Below are positions 7,977 to 17,025 of a stretch of 64,000 nt of DNA, piece after piece. Made by a program: the position numbers and the translations under genes. Under the pieces are notes generated by a model. It saw nothing but the letters and a program-made list of their open reading frames with translations. It did no database searches and had not been told where the DNA came from. Position 1 is the first letter of the stretch. Each line of letters opens with the position of its first letter. Origin of the DNA: Nostoc linckia NIES-25 (GTDB lineage Bacteria > Cyanobacteriota > Cyanobacteriia > Cyanobacteriales > Nostocaceae); NCBI RefSeq assembly GCF_002368035.1, contig NZ_AP018222.1:4581534-4645533 (forward strand), given 5' to 3'.

Positions 7977-9156
7977 TGGTTATTCTCCGCGTCCCCGCGT
8001 TTCCCTCAATATTTTTCATGAAGCGTTGCAAAACTGCTTCCGGGCTGAGGTTGGGTCGAGGTAACTTCTCTAGGGTTCCGGGACGAATTTTGAGATGGGC
8101 GAATTTTGGCCTGTTTTTAGTATCTGCGGTAAATAAAGCATCTAAAAGCGCGGGATCGTCTCCGGCTAATGTGACGCCGTAACCGCAGGCTTCGGCAATT
8201 TTGGCAAAGGAGATTCCAAAAGAGACGGTGGCTTGTGCGCCTGTGGAATCGTGGGCTTCATTATCTAAGAGAACATGGATTAAATTGGCACCGGCATAAG
8301 TGCCGATAGTCGCAAAATTACCCATTCGCATTAACGCTGCACCATCGCCATCAATGACTATAACCTTGAGATCTGGACGCGCTAAGGAAAGCCCCAACCC
8401 CATTGAGGAAGCGCAACCCATCGACCCGACCATATAAAGATGATTGGCGCTGTCTTTACTGGCGAATAGTTCCCGCCCCGTGTATCCGGTGGTGGCAATT
8501 ATTACAGTATTTTCGGGGTTAATGAGTTCTACAATTCGGGCTAAAGCTTGGCTGCGGGAAATCCGTTGTTCTTGGTTACCCCGAAAAAAGCTTTGCTGAA
8601 TATGAGCCTGATTGTTATCTTCGCGTTTGGGGATAGAAGAACGGGTGAGTGCATGGGGCGCAATTGTTCCCTTACGCATAATTAGAGCATAGGGACGGCG
8701 CTCTTTTTTCATGTAAGCTGTGGCTCTTTGCAAGGCTGGTTCTATTTCTGCTGCATCTGTGGGGAAAAATTCCCAAGGTACAGTCATTGTTTCCAGTAAT
8801 TTATCTGTGATTTGCCCCATTAATTCATGTTGGGGTTCATCTTGCAAATTGCGATCGCCTCTTAAGGTACAAATAACTAGTACTGGAATGCGAAAAATAT
8901 AATTCAGGGAAGTTAGCGGGTTAACTGCATTCCCCAAACCAGAATTTTGCATCATCACCACTGCATGTTTACCAGCAATTGTAGCTCCCGATGCGATCGC
9001 CACAGCATCTCCCTCATTAGCTGCGGAAATATAAGTCAGTTGAGGGTCATTAATGACGTAGTTAATAAAAGGCGTGAGAAAAGAACAAGGTACGCCAGCA
9101 TACCAATCAAAACCAAAATTACGAGCAGCTTCGACAAATTTTTCTGCTTCAATCAT
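7966..9156 (-). CDS. ppd: phosphonopyruvate decarboxylase
   Basis: This thiamine-diphosphate enzyme of 396 residues would decarboxylate phosphonopyruvate to phosphonoacetaldehyde, pulling the unfavourable PEP mutase equilibrium forward. The N-terminal PYR domain holds the catalytic Glu in ANEGDAVAIASG. The C-terminal PP domain carries the ThDP/Mg motif beginning VIDGDGAALMRMG and continuing to NEAHDSTGAQ. It sits between PEP mutase (upstream) and the aminotransferase (downstream) on the minus strand, giving the canonical three-enzyme route to 2-aminoethylphosphonate. A 21-bp minisatellite begins 133 bp upstream of its start, so its expression could be separated from that of PEP mutase. The last five residues come from a heptamer repeat and look like a recent C-terminal change. 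Confidence 0.92.
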   Translation of the reverse strand: MIEAEKFVEAARNFGFDWYAGVPCSFLTPFINYVINDPQLTYISAANEGDAVAIASGATIAGKHAVVMMQNSGLGNAVNPLTSLNYIFRIPVLVICTLRGDRNLQDEPQHELMGQITDKLLETMTVPWEFFPTDAAEIEPALQRATAYMKKERRPYALIMRKGTIAPHALTRSSIPKREDNNQAHIQQSFFRGNQEQRISRSQALARIVELINPENTVIIATTGYTGRELFASKDSANHLYMVGSMGCASSMGLGLSLARPDLKVIVIDGDGAALMRMGNFATIGTYAGANLIHVLLDNEAHDSTGAQATVSFGISFAKIAEACGYGVTLAGDDPALLDALFTADTKNRPKFAHLKIRPGTLEKLPRPNLSPEAVLQRFMKNIEGNAGTRRITNDK

Positions 9157-9288
9157 AAATAATTTATTTGTAAATGGGCATAGGGCATTGGAAGTTAAAC
9201 AAATGACGCCACTTGTTACTCTACAAGAAGCCCCTTTGCCTCTACAAGTCGGTAACGCTGCCTGAAATATTGGGGTGGGTTAGTTTTT

Positions 9289-9534
9289 GCAGGTCGATGC
9301 AACAAAGGTGCGGGGCAATGCAACAAAGGTGCAGGTCGATGCAACAAAGGTGCAGGTCGATGCAACAAAGGTGCAGGTCGATGCAACAAAGGTGCGGGGC
9401 AATGCAACAAAGGTGCAGGGCGATGCAACAAAGGTGCGGGGCAATGCAACAAAGGTGCAGGGCGATGCAACAAAGGTGCGGGGCGATGCAACAAAGGTGC
9501 AGGTCGATGCAACAAAGGTGCGGGGCGATGCAAC
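9289..9534. repeat. 21-bp minisatellite, array A (11 units plus a partial)
   Basis: Eleven consecutive 21-bp units (9289-9519) and a partial twelfth (to 9534) lie between PEP mutase and the decarboxylase. Units vary at two sites only (GCAGGTCGAT, GCGGGGCAAT, GCAGGGCGAT, GCGGGGCGAT), each followed by GCAACAAAGGT. Since 21 is a multiple of 3, several frames stay open on both strands; I regard the heptapeptide ORFs as artefacts. Arrays B and C (55216-55446 and 60246-60476) have the same period and unit number and share the core AAGGTGCA plus TCGA. Confidence 0.95.
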
Positions 9535-9581
9535 CAGAAAATTATTTCCATACCCAATGCCCAATGCCCAATGCCCCATTC

Positions 9582-11204
9582 CTATTGTTTTAATTGAAAC
9601 GCCAAATCAAGGTCGTCTAAAGAATTAACATCTAACCAGTTACCGCGAATGTAAAGCACTTTGATTGGTTTGCCTTGCTCGATTAAATAATTGCACAATT
9701 CTGGCAAACCCAAACTATTAAATTCCGGTCGTTTTTGCAATTCCTTGAGTGCTTCACTTACCCATTGTCTACCTTGACTTCGTAAGCGCAACATTCCAAT
9801 CCAGCGTCCGCAGGAATTTCCTAAGTGAGTTTGGGTTGCTTTGGAAATGTGCAAAAGGTTAACGTCTTGTCCGAAGATGGAAAGGTCATCTGCAACTGAA
9901 CAATAAGCATAGTCAGGGGAACCGCTGACTGATTTAGAGTTGATGACAGAATCAACTACAGCTACAATTTCTCCAGGACATTCTAATAAATCCCGCAAAA
10001 TATAGCTTCTAAATAATAAATCGCCATAAAGTACGAGCATTTCGTCAGCAAAGCTGGCTTGAGCGCAGGCTAAGGATGCTAATTCTCCAGTTGTTTCATA
10101 ATCTGGATTACGAATTACTTTTGTCCCCGTAACGTTGATAGTTTCTGCTTTGTAACCTGCGACAACGGTGATATCGTTGATGGCAAGTTTTTTGAATTTA
10201 TCTACTAAAAGTCTGAGTAGGGGTTTACCTCCAAGAGGTAACATGACTTTTGGTTTATCTAAAGTCAATCCTGCTAATTCTTGTCCTCTGGTAGCAGCTA
10301 AAACGATCGCTTGAGTATGATGGCGTCCGTTACTAAAGTAGCGTTTTTCGGCTTCTAGAAGTTCATCGGCTCCCTGTAAGCGGAAAATTTCCTTTACTGG
10401 TGCAATATCATCTTCAATGTTGATTAAAGTTTCGCTGGCTTGAACTTCGCGGGCGATCGCTTGCATACTAGCAACAGCAGCTCGAATCATGTGGTTTGCC
10501 CAAATGACTAAATTAACTTCAGCTTTGCGAAATACATCGGTAGCGGTGCTGTAATATTTAGTCGGTATAATTACTAATGGAGAGCGCCCCGCCCATTCTT
10601 TGGCAAAGGCTAGCACTTGGTCGGGACGGGATAATTTACTGTGAATCAGAACGGCGTCTGCTCCCGCTGCATGGTAAGCTTCAGCTCGCCGCAATGCTTC
10701 TGAGAGATCCCAACCGGCAATTAAGGCTTCGAGTCGGGCGACGATACAGAAATCGGGATGTGTTTGGCTATCTTTGCCTGCTTTAATTTTGCCGCAGAAT
10801 TCATCAATATCAGCCAAAGCTTGGCGACTACCATTAATAAAGCTATTAGTTTTAGGAAAAAGTTTATCTTCAATACAAACTCCAGCAATACCTCGCTGTT
10901 CTAATTTCCTAACCAAGCGACGCATATTATTAAAGTTGCCATAACCTGTATCGCCATCTAACAAAATGGGGATGCTGGTAACATCAGACATGAACTCTAG
11001 CATTTCTACAACTTGAGTCCAACTGGCTTCGTTATTGTCGCGAACGCCATATTGAGCCGAAAGAGCTAATCCACTCGCCCAAATTCCTTTAAATCCAGCT
11101 TCTTCCACAATGCGGGCGCTAATTCCATTGTGAGCTTCCATGATGAATTCAAGTTGAGGCGATTCTAATAATGCCCGCAGTTGAGAACACTTATTTAATA
11201 ACAT
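9582..11204 (-). CDS. pepM: PEP mutase fused to a nucleotidyltransferase
   Basis: This is a two-domain protein of 540 residues. Residues 1-290 are a PEP mutase of the isocitrate-lyase superfamily, which makes the C-P bond by turning phosphoenolpyruvate into phosphonopyruvate. The Mg site is in LLDGDTGYGN (Asp83, Asp85), and the diagnostic EDKLFPKTNS (residues 112-121) distinguishes PEP mutase from lyases. Residues about 298-540 form a nucleotidyltransferase domain of the LicC/PntC kind (LDKPKVMLPLGGKPLL, then VIRNPDYETTGELASL), although its loop reads LAATRGQEL instead of the usual LAAGxGxRL. The start at 11204 fits the family; longer frames to 11435 translate palindromic repeats. The fused domain may transfer a cytidylyl group to a phosphonate product. 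The gene follows a second nucleotidyltransferase gene on the same strand. Confidence 0.92.
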   Translation of the reverse strand: MLLNKCSQLRALLESPQLEFIMEAHNGISARIVEEAGFKGIWASGLALSAQYGVRDNNEASWTQVVEMLEFMSDVTSIPILLDGDTGYGNFNNMRRLVRKLEQRGIAGVCIEDKLFPKTNSFINGSRQALADIDEFCGKIKAGKDSQTHPDFCIVARLEALIAGWDLSEALRRAEAYHAAGADAVLIHSKLSRPDQVLAFAKEWAGRSPLVIIPTKYYSTATDVFRKAEVNLVIWANHMIRAAVASMQAIAREVQASETLINIEDDIAPVKEIFRLQGADELLEAEKRYFSNGRHHTQAIVLAATRGQELAGLTLDKPKVMLPLGGKPLLRLLVDKFKKLAINDITVVAGYKAETINVTGTKVIRNPDYETTGELASLACAQASFADEMLVLYGDLLFRSYILRDLLECPGEIVAVVDSVINSKSVSGSPDYAYCSVADDLSIFGQDVNLLHISKATQTHLGNSCGRWIGMLRLRSQGRQWVSEALKELQKRPEFNSLGLPELCNYLIEQGKPIKVLYIRGNWLDVNSLDDLDLAFQLKQ

Positions 11205-11318
11205 TTTGGATTTTGAATTTTCAATTTCGGATTGTGAAAGAGGTAGGGAATATGCTTTTTGAATATCCATTTGGTGCAAGTTTTTTTTTAATTGGTAGAA
11301 CTTTGACCTCTCTCCAAA

Positions 11319-11377
11319 CCTCTCTCCTACAAGGAGAGAGGCTTTAAATTCTCCCCCTTCCCTATTAGGGAAGGGGG
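11319..11377. repeat. two hairpin repeats in the pepM leader
   Basis: Two perfect hairpins lie 115-170 bp upstream of the pepM start: CCTCTCTCC/GGAGAGAGG (11319-11341) and CCCCCTTCCC/GGGAAGGGGG (11353-11377). They belong to the G/C-purine type also seen inside the 183-bp elements. Located between two genes of one operon, they could attenuate transcription or stabilise the pepM message. Confidence 0.8.
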
Positions 11378-11551
11378 TTAGGGGGGTTAGGTTTTGCTTT
11401 GGTTTCCAAATGACATGAAAAGCCAGCATTAACAATGAGTGCTAAAGATTTATTCTAAGTATGTATCTATTTTGCAATAGATTAATATTGTGTATTTAGA
11501 CCCATATAATAGCTATGAACCCAGAGCTTTTTAGTTCTGAATTCTGAATTT

Positions 11552-12334
11552 TTAATCCTGAATCATTTTGACATAATTAATATCTTCTGCCATTTCGATT
11601 TGGGGTAAAGTCTGGTTTTGGGCACGTTGAATATCTTCTGGGAAATCGATTTCAATCCAAGGTAAACCAGTGATGTCTTCGTAACTAAATACTTGTGGGG
11701 TTTCTAATAACAGATCCCGAATTACTTCTTCATAAGGTTGGTCGTGCAGTCCGTCAGCAACATATTGTTCTGTGCGGTTGGCGAGACGGCGAGCGATCGC
11801 ATTTTCAAAACGAAAGAATCCCACTGACTCCCCGGCAAAATCATACAAGGTAAGAGCCACTTGTTTGCGAAACTCCACTAGATAACCGTCCTTTACACAA
11901 AGTTTCACTGGTTCATCCCCTGGTTCAAAATCTCGATCCAATAAGAAGCAATTGGAAACATTTGTCTTTACTAATCGTTCGATGATGTGGCGATCGTACA
12001 AAACATCTGCATCCATTAACAATAAATTATCAGCAGCGGCAAGATGTTGGCGTAAAGCCCACAAGCTGATAACACTACCTTTGGTATAGTCAGGATTGTA
12101 AACTGTAGTAACCCAGTTTTCGGCTCCCAATGCTTTGATTTCATCCTGAATTTTTTCTGCCTGGTAACCCACGGCAATTACTACTTCGTCTATTTGATAA
12201 TGACGAAGATAATTCAAATGGCGCTCTAATAAAGATTTGCCGTTAAACTTCAGTAAGCATTTGGGTTGGTTTTGCCCATCTTTACCCAAGCGTTGTCCAA
12301 CACCAGCAGCTAATATAATGGCTTTCATCGTCAA
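11552..12334 (-). CDS. sugar/phosphocholine-type nucleotidyltransferase of the phosphonate cluster
   Basis: This 260-residue NTP transferase has an intact nucleotide-binding signature (LAAGVGQRLG, then QPKCLLKFNGKSLLERHL) and metal-binding Asp residues in LLMDADVLYD near residue 108. It resembles LicC-type phosphocholine cytidylyltransferases, a group that includes the 2-aminoethylphosphonate cytidylyltransferase PntC. As first gene of the minus-strand phosphonate operon it could activate 2-aminoethylphosphonate as a CMP derivative for transfer to a glycan or lipid. With the domain fused to PEP mutase, the operon has two such enzymes. The C-terminal part (ITGLPWIEIDFPEDIQRA) is typical of the family. 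Substrate is inferred from context only. Confidence 0.85.
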   Translation of the reverse strand: MTMKAIILAAGVGQRLGKDGQNQPKCLLKFNGKSLLERHLNYLRHYQIDEVVIAVGYQAEKIQDEIKALGAENWVTTVYNPDYTKGSVISLWALRQHLAAADNLLLMDADVLYDRHIIERLVKTNVSNCFLLDRDFEPGDEPVKLCVKDGYLVEFRKQVALTLYDFAGESVGFFRFENAIARRLANRTEQYVADGLHDQPYEEVIRDLLLETPQVFSYEDITGLPWIEIDFPEDIQRAQNQTLPQIEMAEDINYVKMIQD

Positions 12335-12503
12335 GTTACTAACTGAACTAAGATACTAAAAAACTGGGAAATTTTTCGGATTTTCCCAGTATTTTATAAT
12401 GACTGCATTTTGCTGAATTAAAAGTTTATTAACTAATTCTTAATATATAAGAAATAGCAACTGGCGATCGCCGATTTTTTTCCACAGGACTAACCCACAG
12501 TAA

Positions 12504-13346
12504 TTAACCAACTCCTACAGAGACATTTGCCACAGAGCCATTGCTGAGGATAGGCTGGCGGGTTTTGAGGTCAAATTTGAAGCCATGTGGCAAAATATGT
12601 AGCTTGGCTCCACAAATCGCCAACGGCTCGTCCTTCAAAATTTCGCCCACATTGTTATATGTAGCGTCTGATTCATCGACAATTGTGACAGCACCTTCAC
12701 CAATCACTTCAATTTGAGTATCTGTGACTACCATCGCGGTATTCTCATCAATACCGAATCCCAAAACAGCCGGCTCTAGTACCAAAGCTGAAATTAAGCG
12801 TCCCAATCTTCCACGCTGAGAGAAATGTTGATCGATTACCACTCCTGGAAGAAATCCCATGCCGGGGCCCATTTCCACAGTTTCGATCCGCGGGTTGGTT
12901 TGGGAATCACCTTCGACGATCATTTTATCAGGCATTACAGCAGCTCCGGCGCTGGTACCTGCAATAACTGCGCCTTCACCATACCGTTTGTGAATCGCCG
13001 CATCGATTTCAGTATCCTTGAGGATGTTGGTGATGCGAGCTTGGTCTCCCCCGGTAAAAAATACCCCAGTTGCATTTTCAATAGCTTTCAATGCCGTTGA
13101 TGAAGAGGCATCATCGCGAGTTTCTGTATCAATGATGCGGACATTCTCGGCTCCTAATCGCTCAAACACTCTAATATAATTTTCTCCCACCTCTCTCGGT
13201 AGTTCTGTCGCCGCTGTCATAATCACAATGTTAGCTTTTGTACCGCCAGCGCGACGTACAAATTCCCGTAAAATTTGGGAATCTCCCTCTTTGTCTTCAG
13301 CTCCGCCAATAATTACTAATTGTCTTTTAGGATTACTTTCTACCAT
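12504..13346 (-). CDS. cphB: cyanophycinase
   Basis: This 280-residue serine peptidase (family S51) splits cyanophycin, the Asp-Arg nitrogen reserve, into beta-Asp-Arg dipeptides in the cytoplasm. The nucleophile elbow is GTSAGAAVM with the catalytic Ser near residue 132. The N-terminus LVIIGGAEDKEGDSQIL and FFTGGDQARI near residue 94 are family hallmarks. It is transcribed away from the synthetase-like gene at 14628, with a small conserved gene between them on its own strand. Length is normal for the family. The dipeptides released could feed CphA2 next door. Confidence 0.94.
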   Translation of the reverse strand: MVESNPKRQLVIIGGAEDKEGDSQILREFVRRAGGTKANIVIMTAATELPREVGENYIRVFERLGAENVRIIDTETRDDASSSTALKAIENATGVFFTGGDQARITNILKDTEIDAAIHKRYGEGAVIAGTSAGAAVMPDKMIVEGDSQTNPRIETVEMGPGMGFLPGVVIDQHFSQRGRLGRLISALVLEPAVLGFGIDENTAMVVTDTQIEVIGEGAVTIVDESDATYNNVGEILKDEPLAICGAKLHILPHGFKFDLKTRQPILSNGSVANVSVGVG

Positions 13347-13492
13347 AATAGCCCCTGATTTGATTTAGATAAATTTCAATAAACCATGACAATTCAACTT
13401 ATAATATCTCCCTTTTGGAAGATTACTTGAAAAAACTAGTATGAAAATTGACGATCGCAATTAGACCAAAGGATTTTTTAAATTACATAAAC

Positions 13493-13617
13493 CAATACAG
13501 TTCAGTTGAGCTCCCCCGCCTGCGGCGACCCCCTTAAAAAGGGGGTAGAGAAAGTTTGTGAGCAAGCCTTTTTAAGGAGGGTTGGGGGGATCTTAAAACA
13601 CTAACTGAACTGTATTG
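13493..13617. mobile_element. 125-bp MITE-like element with 15-bp inverted ends
   Basis: Perfect 15-bp terminal inverted repeats (CAATACAGTTCAGTT at 13493 and its complement ending at 13617) enclose internal purine/pyrimidine hairpins (CCCCCTTAAAAAGGGGG, and CCTTTTTAAGGAGG). No coding frame exists. The heptamer CATAAAC directly precedes the left end and recurs 3 bp after the right end, a possible imperfect target duplication. Confidence 0.8.
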
Positions 13618-13886
13618 TCGCATAAACATGTTGTTGACTAACTAAAAATTACCGCTCGCATTAATAGCCTCTAGATATATTTTCTAGAGGCATAATTGAT
13701 GGTGTTGGAGTTGGCGATCGCAGACTTTTAAGGGAAATCGAGTTGATATTAATTCTAGCAAGAGGATTATTTTTTGATTGTGCGAACAAATTCGCCTTTA
13801 ACTAAAAAAATTTACCCCCTATCGGAATGCAGAATTAAATTTATCCGTTTTTTAAATCCAAAATCCCAAATTATCTGATGAATGAT

Positions 13887-14090
13887 TTAACGAATCCCGC
13901 TTCTGTAGAGCAAATTACTCAAGAAAAAACGTGCTTGTTCTAGTGGGAGATGTCTGGGTTTGCCTTGATAGACAATTTGATACTCTTTGATGTCTGGCCC
14001 ATCTCCATGCCCAGAAATTAGCCTCCGGTGAAAAGCTTCCTCAGCCAGTAACCTAACTTCATCTCTTAGAGCAGCTTGTGTGCCATTCAT
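13887..14090 (-). CDS. small conserved protein between cyanophycin genes
   Basis: This 67-residue protein starts at the Met of MNGTQAALRDEV (an upstream in-frame Met at 14108 would add six residues). It is charged, with a helical N-terminal half (LRDEVRLLAEEAFHRRLISG) and a predicted beta segment (EYQIVYQGKPRHLP) followed by a helix (EQARFFLSNLLYR). No named domain is recognised. It lies on the same strand as cphB, about 540 bp upstream of it, and divergent from cphA2. Its composition and codon use look coding. Whether it takes part in cyanophycin metabolism is unknown; position is the only hint. Confidence 0.65.
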   Translation of the reverse strand: MNGTQAALRDEVRLLAEEAFHRRLISGHGDGPDIKEYQIVYQGKPRHLPLEQARFFLSNLLYRSGIR

Positions 14091-14627
14091 ACTTTGCTGT
14101 TTCCTCAATACCGTATTGGTTGATACTGTATATAGATTTATACAAATTATTGCTAAGGTATTGCACCTTTCAAAGGTCGTATATTTGGTTATTCATCAGG
14201 ATGAATTGAATGTGATTTTATTTTTCGGATGAATGAAAATTAAATTATGCCTTGAGATAGTTGAAGATGCTTCGTAATATCGTTAGGGTAGGTTCTGTGT
14301 CAATTCGCAATTTACAATTTGCAATTAAAATACGCATCTATTCAATTGAACAATTGGATAGTTTGTGTTTTTAAAGCCGACACTGATAGAAACACTGCGT
14401 TAACGCAGCGGGACGTAGCTCATTGCAAAGTGGTAATTGCAAATTGCTATGGCAAAGTTATAACTCCCCAAAATTAAGTGAATCAATGGTTAGAATTCAG
14501 TATTCAGGAGGAGGCAGAGCGATGATATCTGCAAGTATTCTGACTCATGAATTCTAACAATCAATAAGTCTGAGTAATCGAACTCAGCATCTCAATTTCA
14601 GGGTGTTTAGCCAAAGGTTCATAATCA
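14091..14627. other. intergenic region upstream of cphA2
   Basis: This 537-bp region separates two divergent genes and should hold the cphA2 promoter. It contains AT-rich blocks and a scattered inverted pair of CAATTTGCAATT-like segments (about 14312 and 14432). No ORF, array or RNA gene was recognised. Confidence 0.4.
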
Positions 14628-16538
14628 ATGGTTCAACAAAAAAGCAGCGATTTAGTCCGGATTAATGCTAGAAGAACGGATGTATTCGATATTTTCAACT
14701 TCAAGCATTACATTGGAGCTAATCCTTATTTAGATAGAGGGGCAATAGTATTTGATTTTGCTCTAGTTGAGTTGAAAGAGCCTTTGCCTATTGAGGATTA
14801 TATTTCGAGAATTGGCGATCGCTATCCCCATCTAGGCGATCAAACCTACGAATCCTATGCCCATCTATTTGCCCAAGTGGCCTCACAAGTTGGAAAATTG
14901 GACATGGATTTGCACCTCGATAGCTGGGGTGTCAAACCATATCCAAAATCCACGCGAATTAGCATCGAATCCCTACACGAACGCACAACCAGAGAAGTAG
15001 TTTACTTTGTTTGGGATTGGTTTGAAGCCATTACCCAAGACGCGGACTTCGACTTTGAAGATCGGCTAGTCAGGCTGCAAAGTAGATTTCGCGCATCTGT
15101 CTATGGCGGCCCTACAGTCTACGCCCTATTGCGAACAGCCCGCGAAAAAGACATTCCCGCATTTTATTTGTGGGAAGAAGGATTGATGCAATACGGTTTG
15201 GGAAAAAAACATGTCCGGGGAGTAGCAACAACATTTAACCGCGATAGCCATCTAGATTCGGAATTTACTACCCGCAAAGATGACTGTAAAGCATTTTTGA
15301 AAACTCTGGGTTTTCCAGTACCTGAAGGCGAAATCGTCTTTTCCGAAAAAGAAGCTTTCGCAGCAGCTAGACAAATTGGCTACCCAGTAGCAGTTAAGCC
15401 AGTGGTAGGTCATAAAGGAATTGGCGTTACGGCTGACGTGCAAGACTCAAAAGAACTGGAATCTGCTTATAGTCGGGCAGTAGCAGCGATTCCTGAAGAC
15501 CAGCTACCCAGAATCATAGTAGAGAAAAGCATTTCAGGATCGGATTTTCGTTTGTTGTGTGTCGATGGTAAATTCGTCGCCGCCACAGAACGCCGTCCGG
15601 CATCGGTTGTTGGTGATGGCTACCTAACCATCGCGGAATTAATTCGTCAAGAGAACCGCAAACCCGCACGTTTAGATTCACCCACCTCCCCCATGAGTAA
15701 AATTCTGGTGGACGATGCGATGGAACTCTACCTAGACGAACAGCGTTTGTCATTGGACAGCGTAATTGAAAAAGGGCGCACCGTCTACCTACGTAAAGTC
15801 GCCAATCTTTCCGCCGGGGGTATGAGCATCAATGCAACCCATACGGTTCATGATGACAATATTATCCTCGCCCAAGATATTGCCCAACACTTTCAGCTCA
15901 CTTGTTTGGGTATTGATGTCATTACCAAAAGTCTTGCAGAATCTTGGAAATCGAGTAATTTCGCTATCTTGGAAATTAACGCTGCACCAGGAATTTTAAT
16001 GCATTTGAAACCTTCTGAAGGTGAAAGCGTTGATGTACCTTCTCATATTTTAGAAACGTTTTTTGAGTCTGGTACAGATGCTAGGATACCGATTATTACC
16101 TTTAATAAAATCTCCGTTGAAGAACTGCAAACAACAATTGACCATATCCTTTTACAACATCCCGACTGGACAATCGGTGCTGTTTGTCGTGACGCAGTTT
16201 TTGTGAATCGCTCGAAAAAAGTATTAAGCCCAAGTTACAACAGCAACGTTCAAACTTTACTGCGTCATCCCAAACTTGATTTGTTAATTGCTGAGTATGG
16301 GGAAGAGGTACTAGAGCAAGAGGGTATGTTTTACAACCGCAGTAATATCGTAGTTTTGGATAATCCCACCGAAACTGAGATGATGTTGGCACGGGATGTT
16401 TTTGATGGTTCTACTGTGGTGGTTAGAAAAGGCAACGACATTTCTATTCGTCGCAAAGGGTTAATTGAGGATTACACTTTGGGTCAAGATGAACCATTTA
16501 CACGGGTTTATTTGAAAGAAACTGGAGCGATTTTGTAA
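14628..16538 (+). CDS. cphA2: cyanophycin synthetase 2 (CphA2), short form
   Basis: The protein (636 residues) has the N-terminal and ATP-grasp domains of cyanophycin synthetase but only a short remnant of the C-terminal Mur-ligase-like domain; CphA1 is about 870-900 residues. The ATP-grasp glycine loop is KPVVGHKGIGV near residues 257-267, and metal-binding residues are in FAILEINAAPG near residue 450. The last 150 residues lack a P-loop of the Mur ligase type. Characterised CphA2 enzymes polymerise beta-Asp-Arg dipeptides using one ATP site, which suits the neighbouring cphB product. The start ATG gives the family N-terminus; no strong ribosome-binding site is visible. CphA1 is not in this window. 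Confidence 0.88.
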   Translation: MVQQKSSDLVRINARRTDVFDIFNFKHYIGANPYLDRGAIVFDFALVELKEPLPIEDYISRIGDRYPHLGDQTYESYAHLFAQVASQVGKLDMDLHLDSWGVKPYPKSTRISIESLHERTTREVVYFVWDWFEAITQDADFDFEDRLVRLQSRFRASVYGGPTVYALLRTAREKDIPAFYLWEEGLMQYGLGKKHVRGVATTFNRDSHLDSEFTTRKDDCKAFLKTLGFPVPEGEIVFSEKEAFAAARQIGYPVAVKPVVGHKGIGVTADVQDSKELESAYSRAVAAIPEDQLPRIIVEKSISGSDFRLLCVDGKFVAATERRPASVVGDGYLTIAELIRQENRKPARLDSPTSPMSKILVDDAMELYLDEQRLSLDSVIEKGRTVYLRKVANLSAGGMSINATHTVHDDNIILAQDIAQHFQLTCLGIDVITKSLAESWKSSNFAILEINAAPGILMHLKPSEGESVDVPSHILETFFESGTDARIPIITFNKISVEELQTTIDHILLQHPDWTIGAVCRDAVFVNRSKKVLSPSYNSNVQTLLRHPKLDLLIAEYGEEVLEQEGMFYNRSNIVVLDNPTETEMMLARDVFDGSTVVVRKGNDISIRRKGLIEDYTLGQDEPFTRVYLKETGAIL

Positions 16539-16548
16539 GTTAAGTGTC

Positions 16549-16727
16549 ATCCCCGACTTCTCTATGATACTGTTGGCGAATCAGGGGTGACACCCCTTAT
16601 TGAAGGATTTTTCGTCATACCACCAGATGTAGAGACGTAGCAATGCTACGTCTCTACAAACCAATTTGTAGATAAACGAGGGGTCTGACCCCCTATTCGT
16701 CAGCTGTATCCTTTATAAGTCGGGGAT
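16549..16727. mobile_element. 179-bp inverted-repeat element after cphA2
   Basis: Ends are ATCCCCGACTT (16549) and AAGTCGGGGAT (to 16727). Inner inverted pieces (CAGGGGTGACACCCCTT; GGGGTCTGACCCCC) and a 29-bp palindrome (16629-16657, arms GTAGAGACGTAGCA) lie inside. No coding frame is present. It may be a composite of palindromes, and may stop transcription of cphA2. The rest of the gap to 17025 shows only short AACGCAAAG-type repeats. Confidence 0.6.
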
Positions 16728-17025
16728 AGGCTGGTTAATTGCAATTTTGCTAAATGGCTGAGATAGCTAAGTACAGCTTTGCGTAAAATCGTGGGGAATT
16801 AAGGGTTGAAATTTAAACGCAAAGGAGGGCAAAGGTAAGCGCAAAGGGACGCAGAGAATTCGCTATGAATAATAGCATCATCAGTGTAGGGCAAGACTGT
16901 GAGATGCAAATAGAGCAAATCTAGCTTTAGTTTCAGAAGATACTTGAAAAATCGTTTTCTTAACCGTTGACCGAGGATTTATTCTCCTTGTCCTTTTATA
17001 TCTTTCATCTTTCCCTATTCCCTAT

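Noticed and set aside
9213..9628. Long ORFs on both strands made of heptapeptide repeats (QRCRSMQ, RPAPLLH and others)
   Set aside because: A period of 21 bp keeps all frames open on both strands; no ribosome-binding site and no conserved flank supports translation.
11205..11435. N-terminal extension of the PEP mutase ORF
   Set aside because: The extra 77 residues translate palindromic repeats (CTCTCTCC, CCCCCTTCCC) and have no family counterpart.
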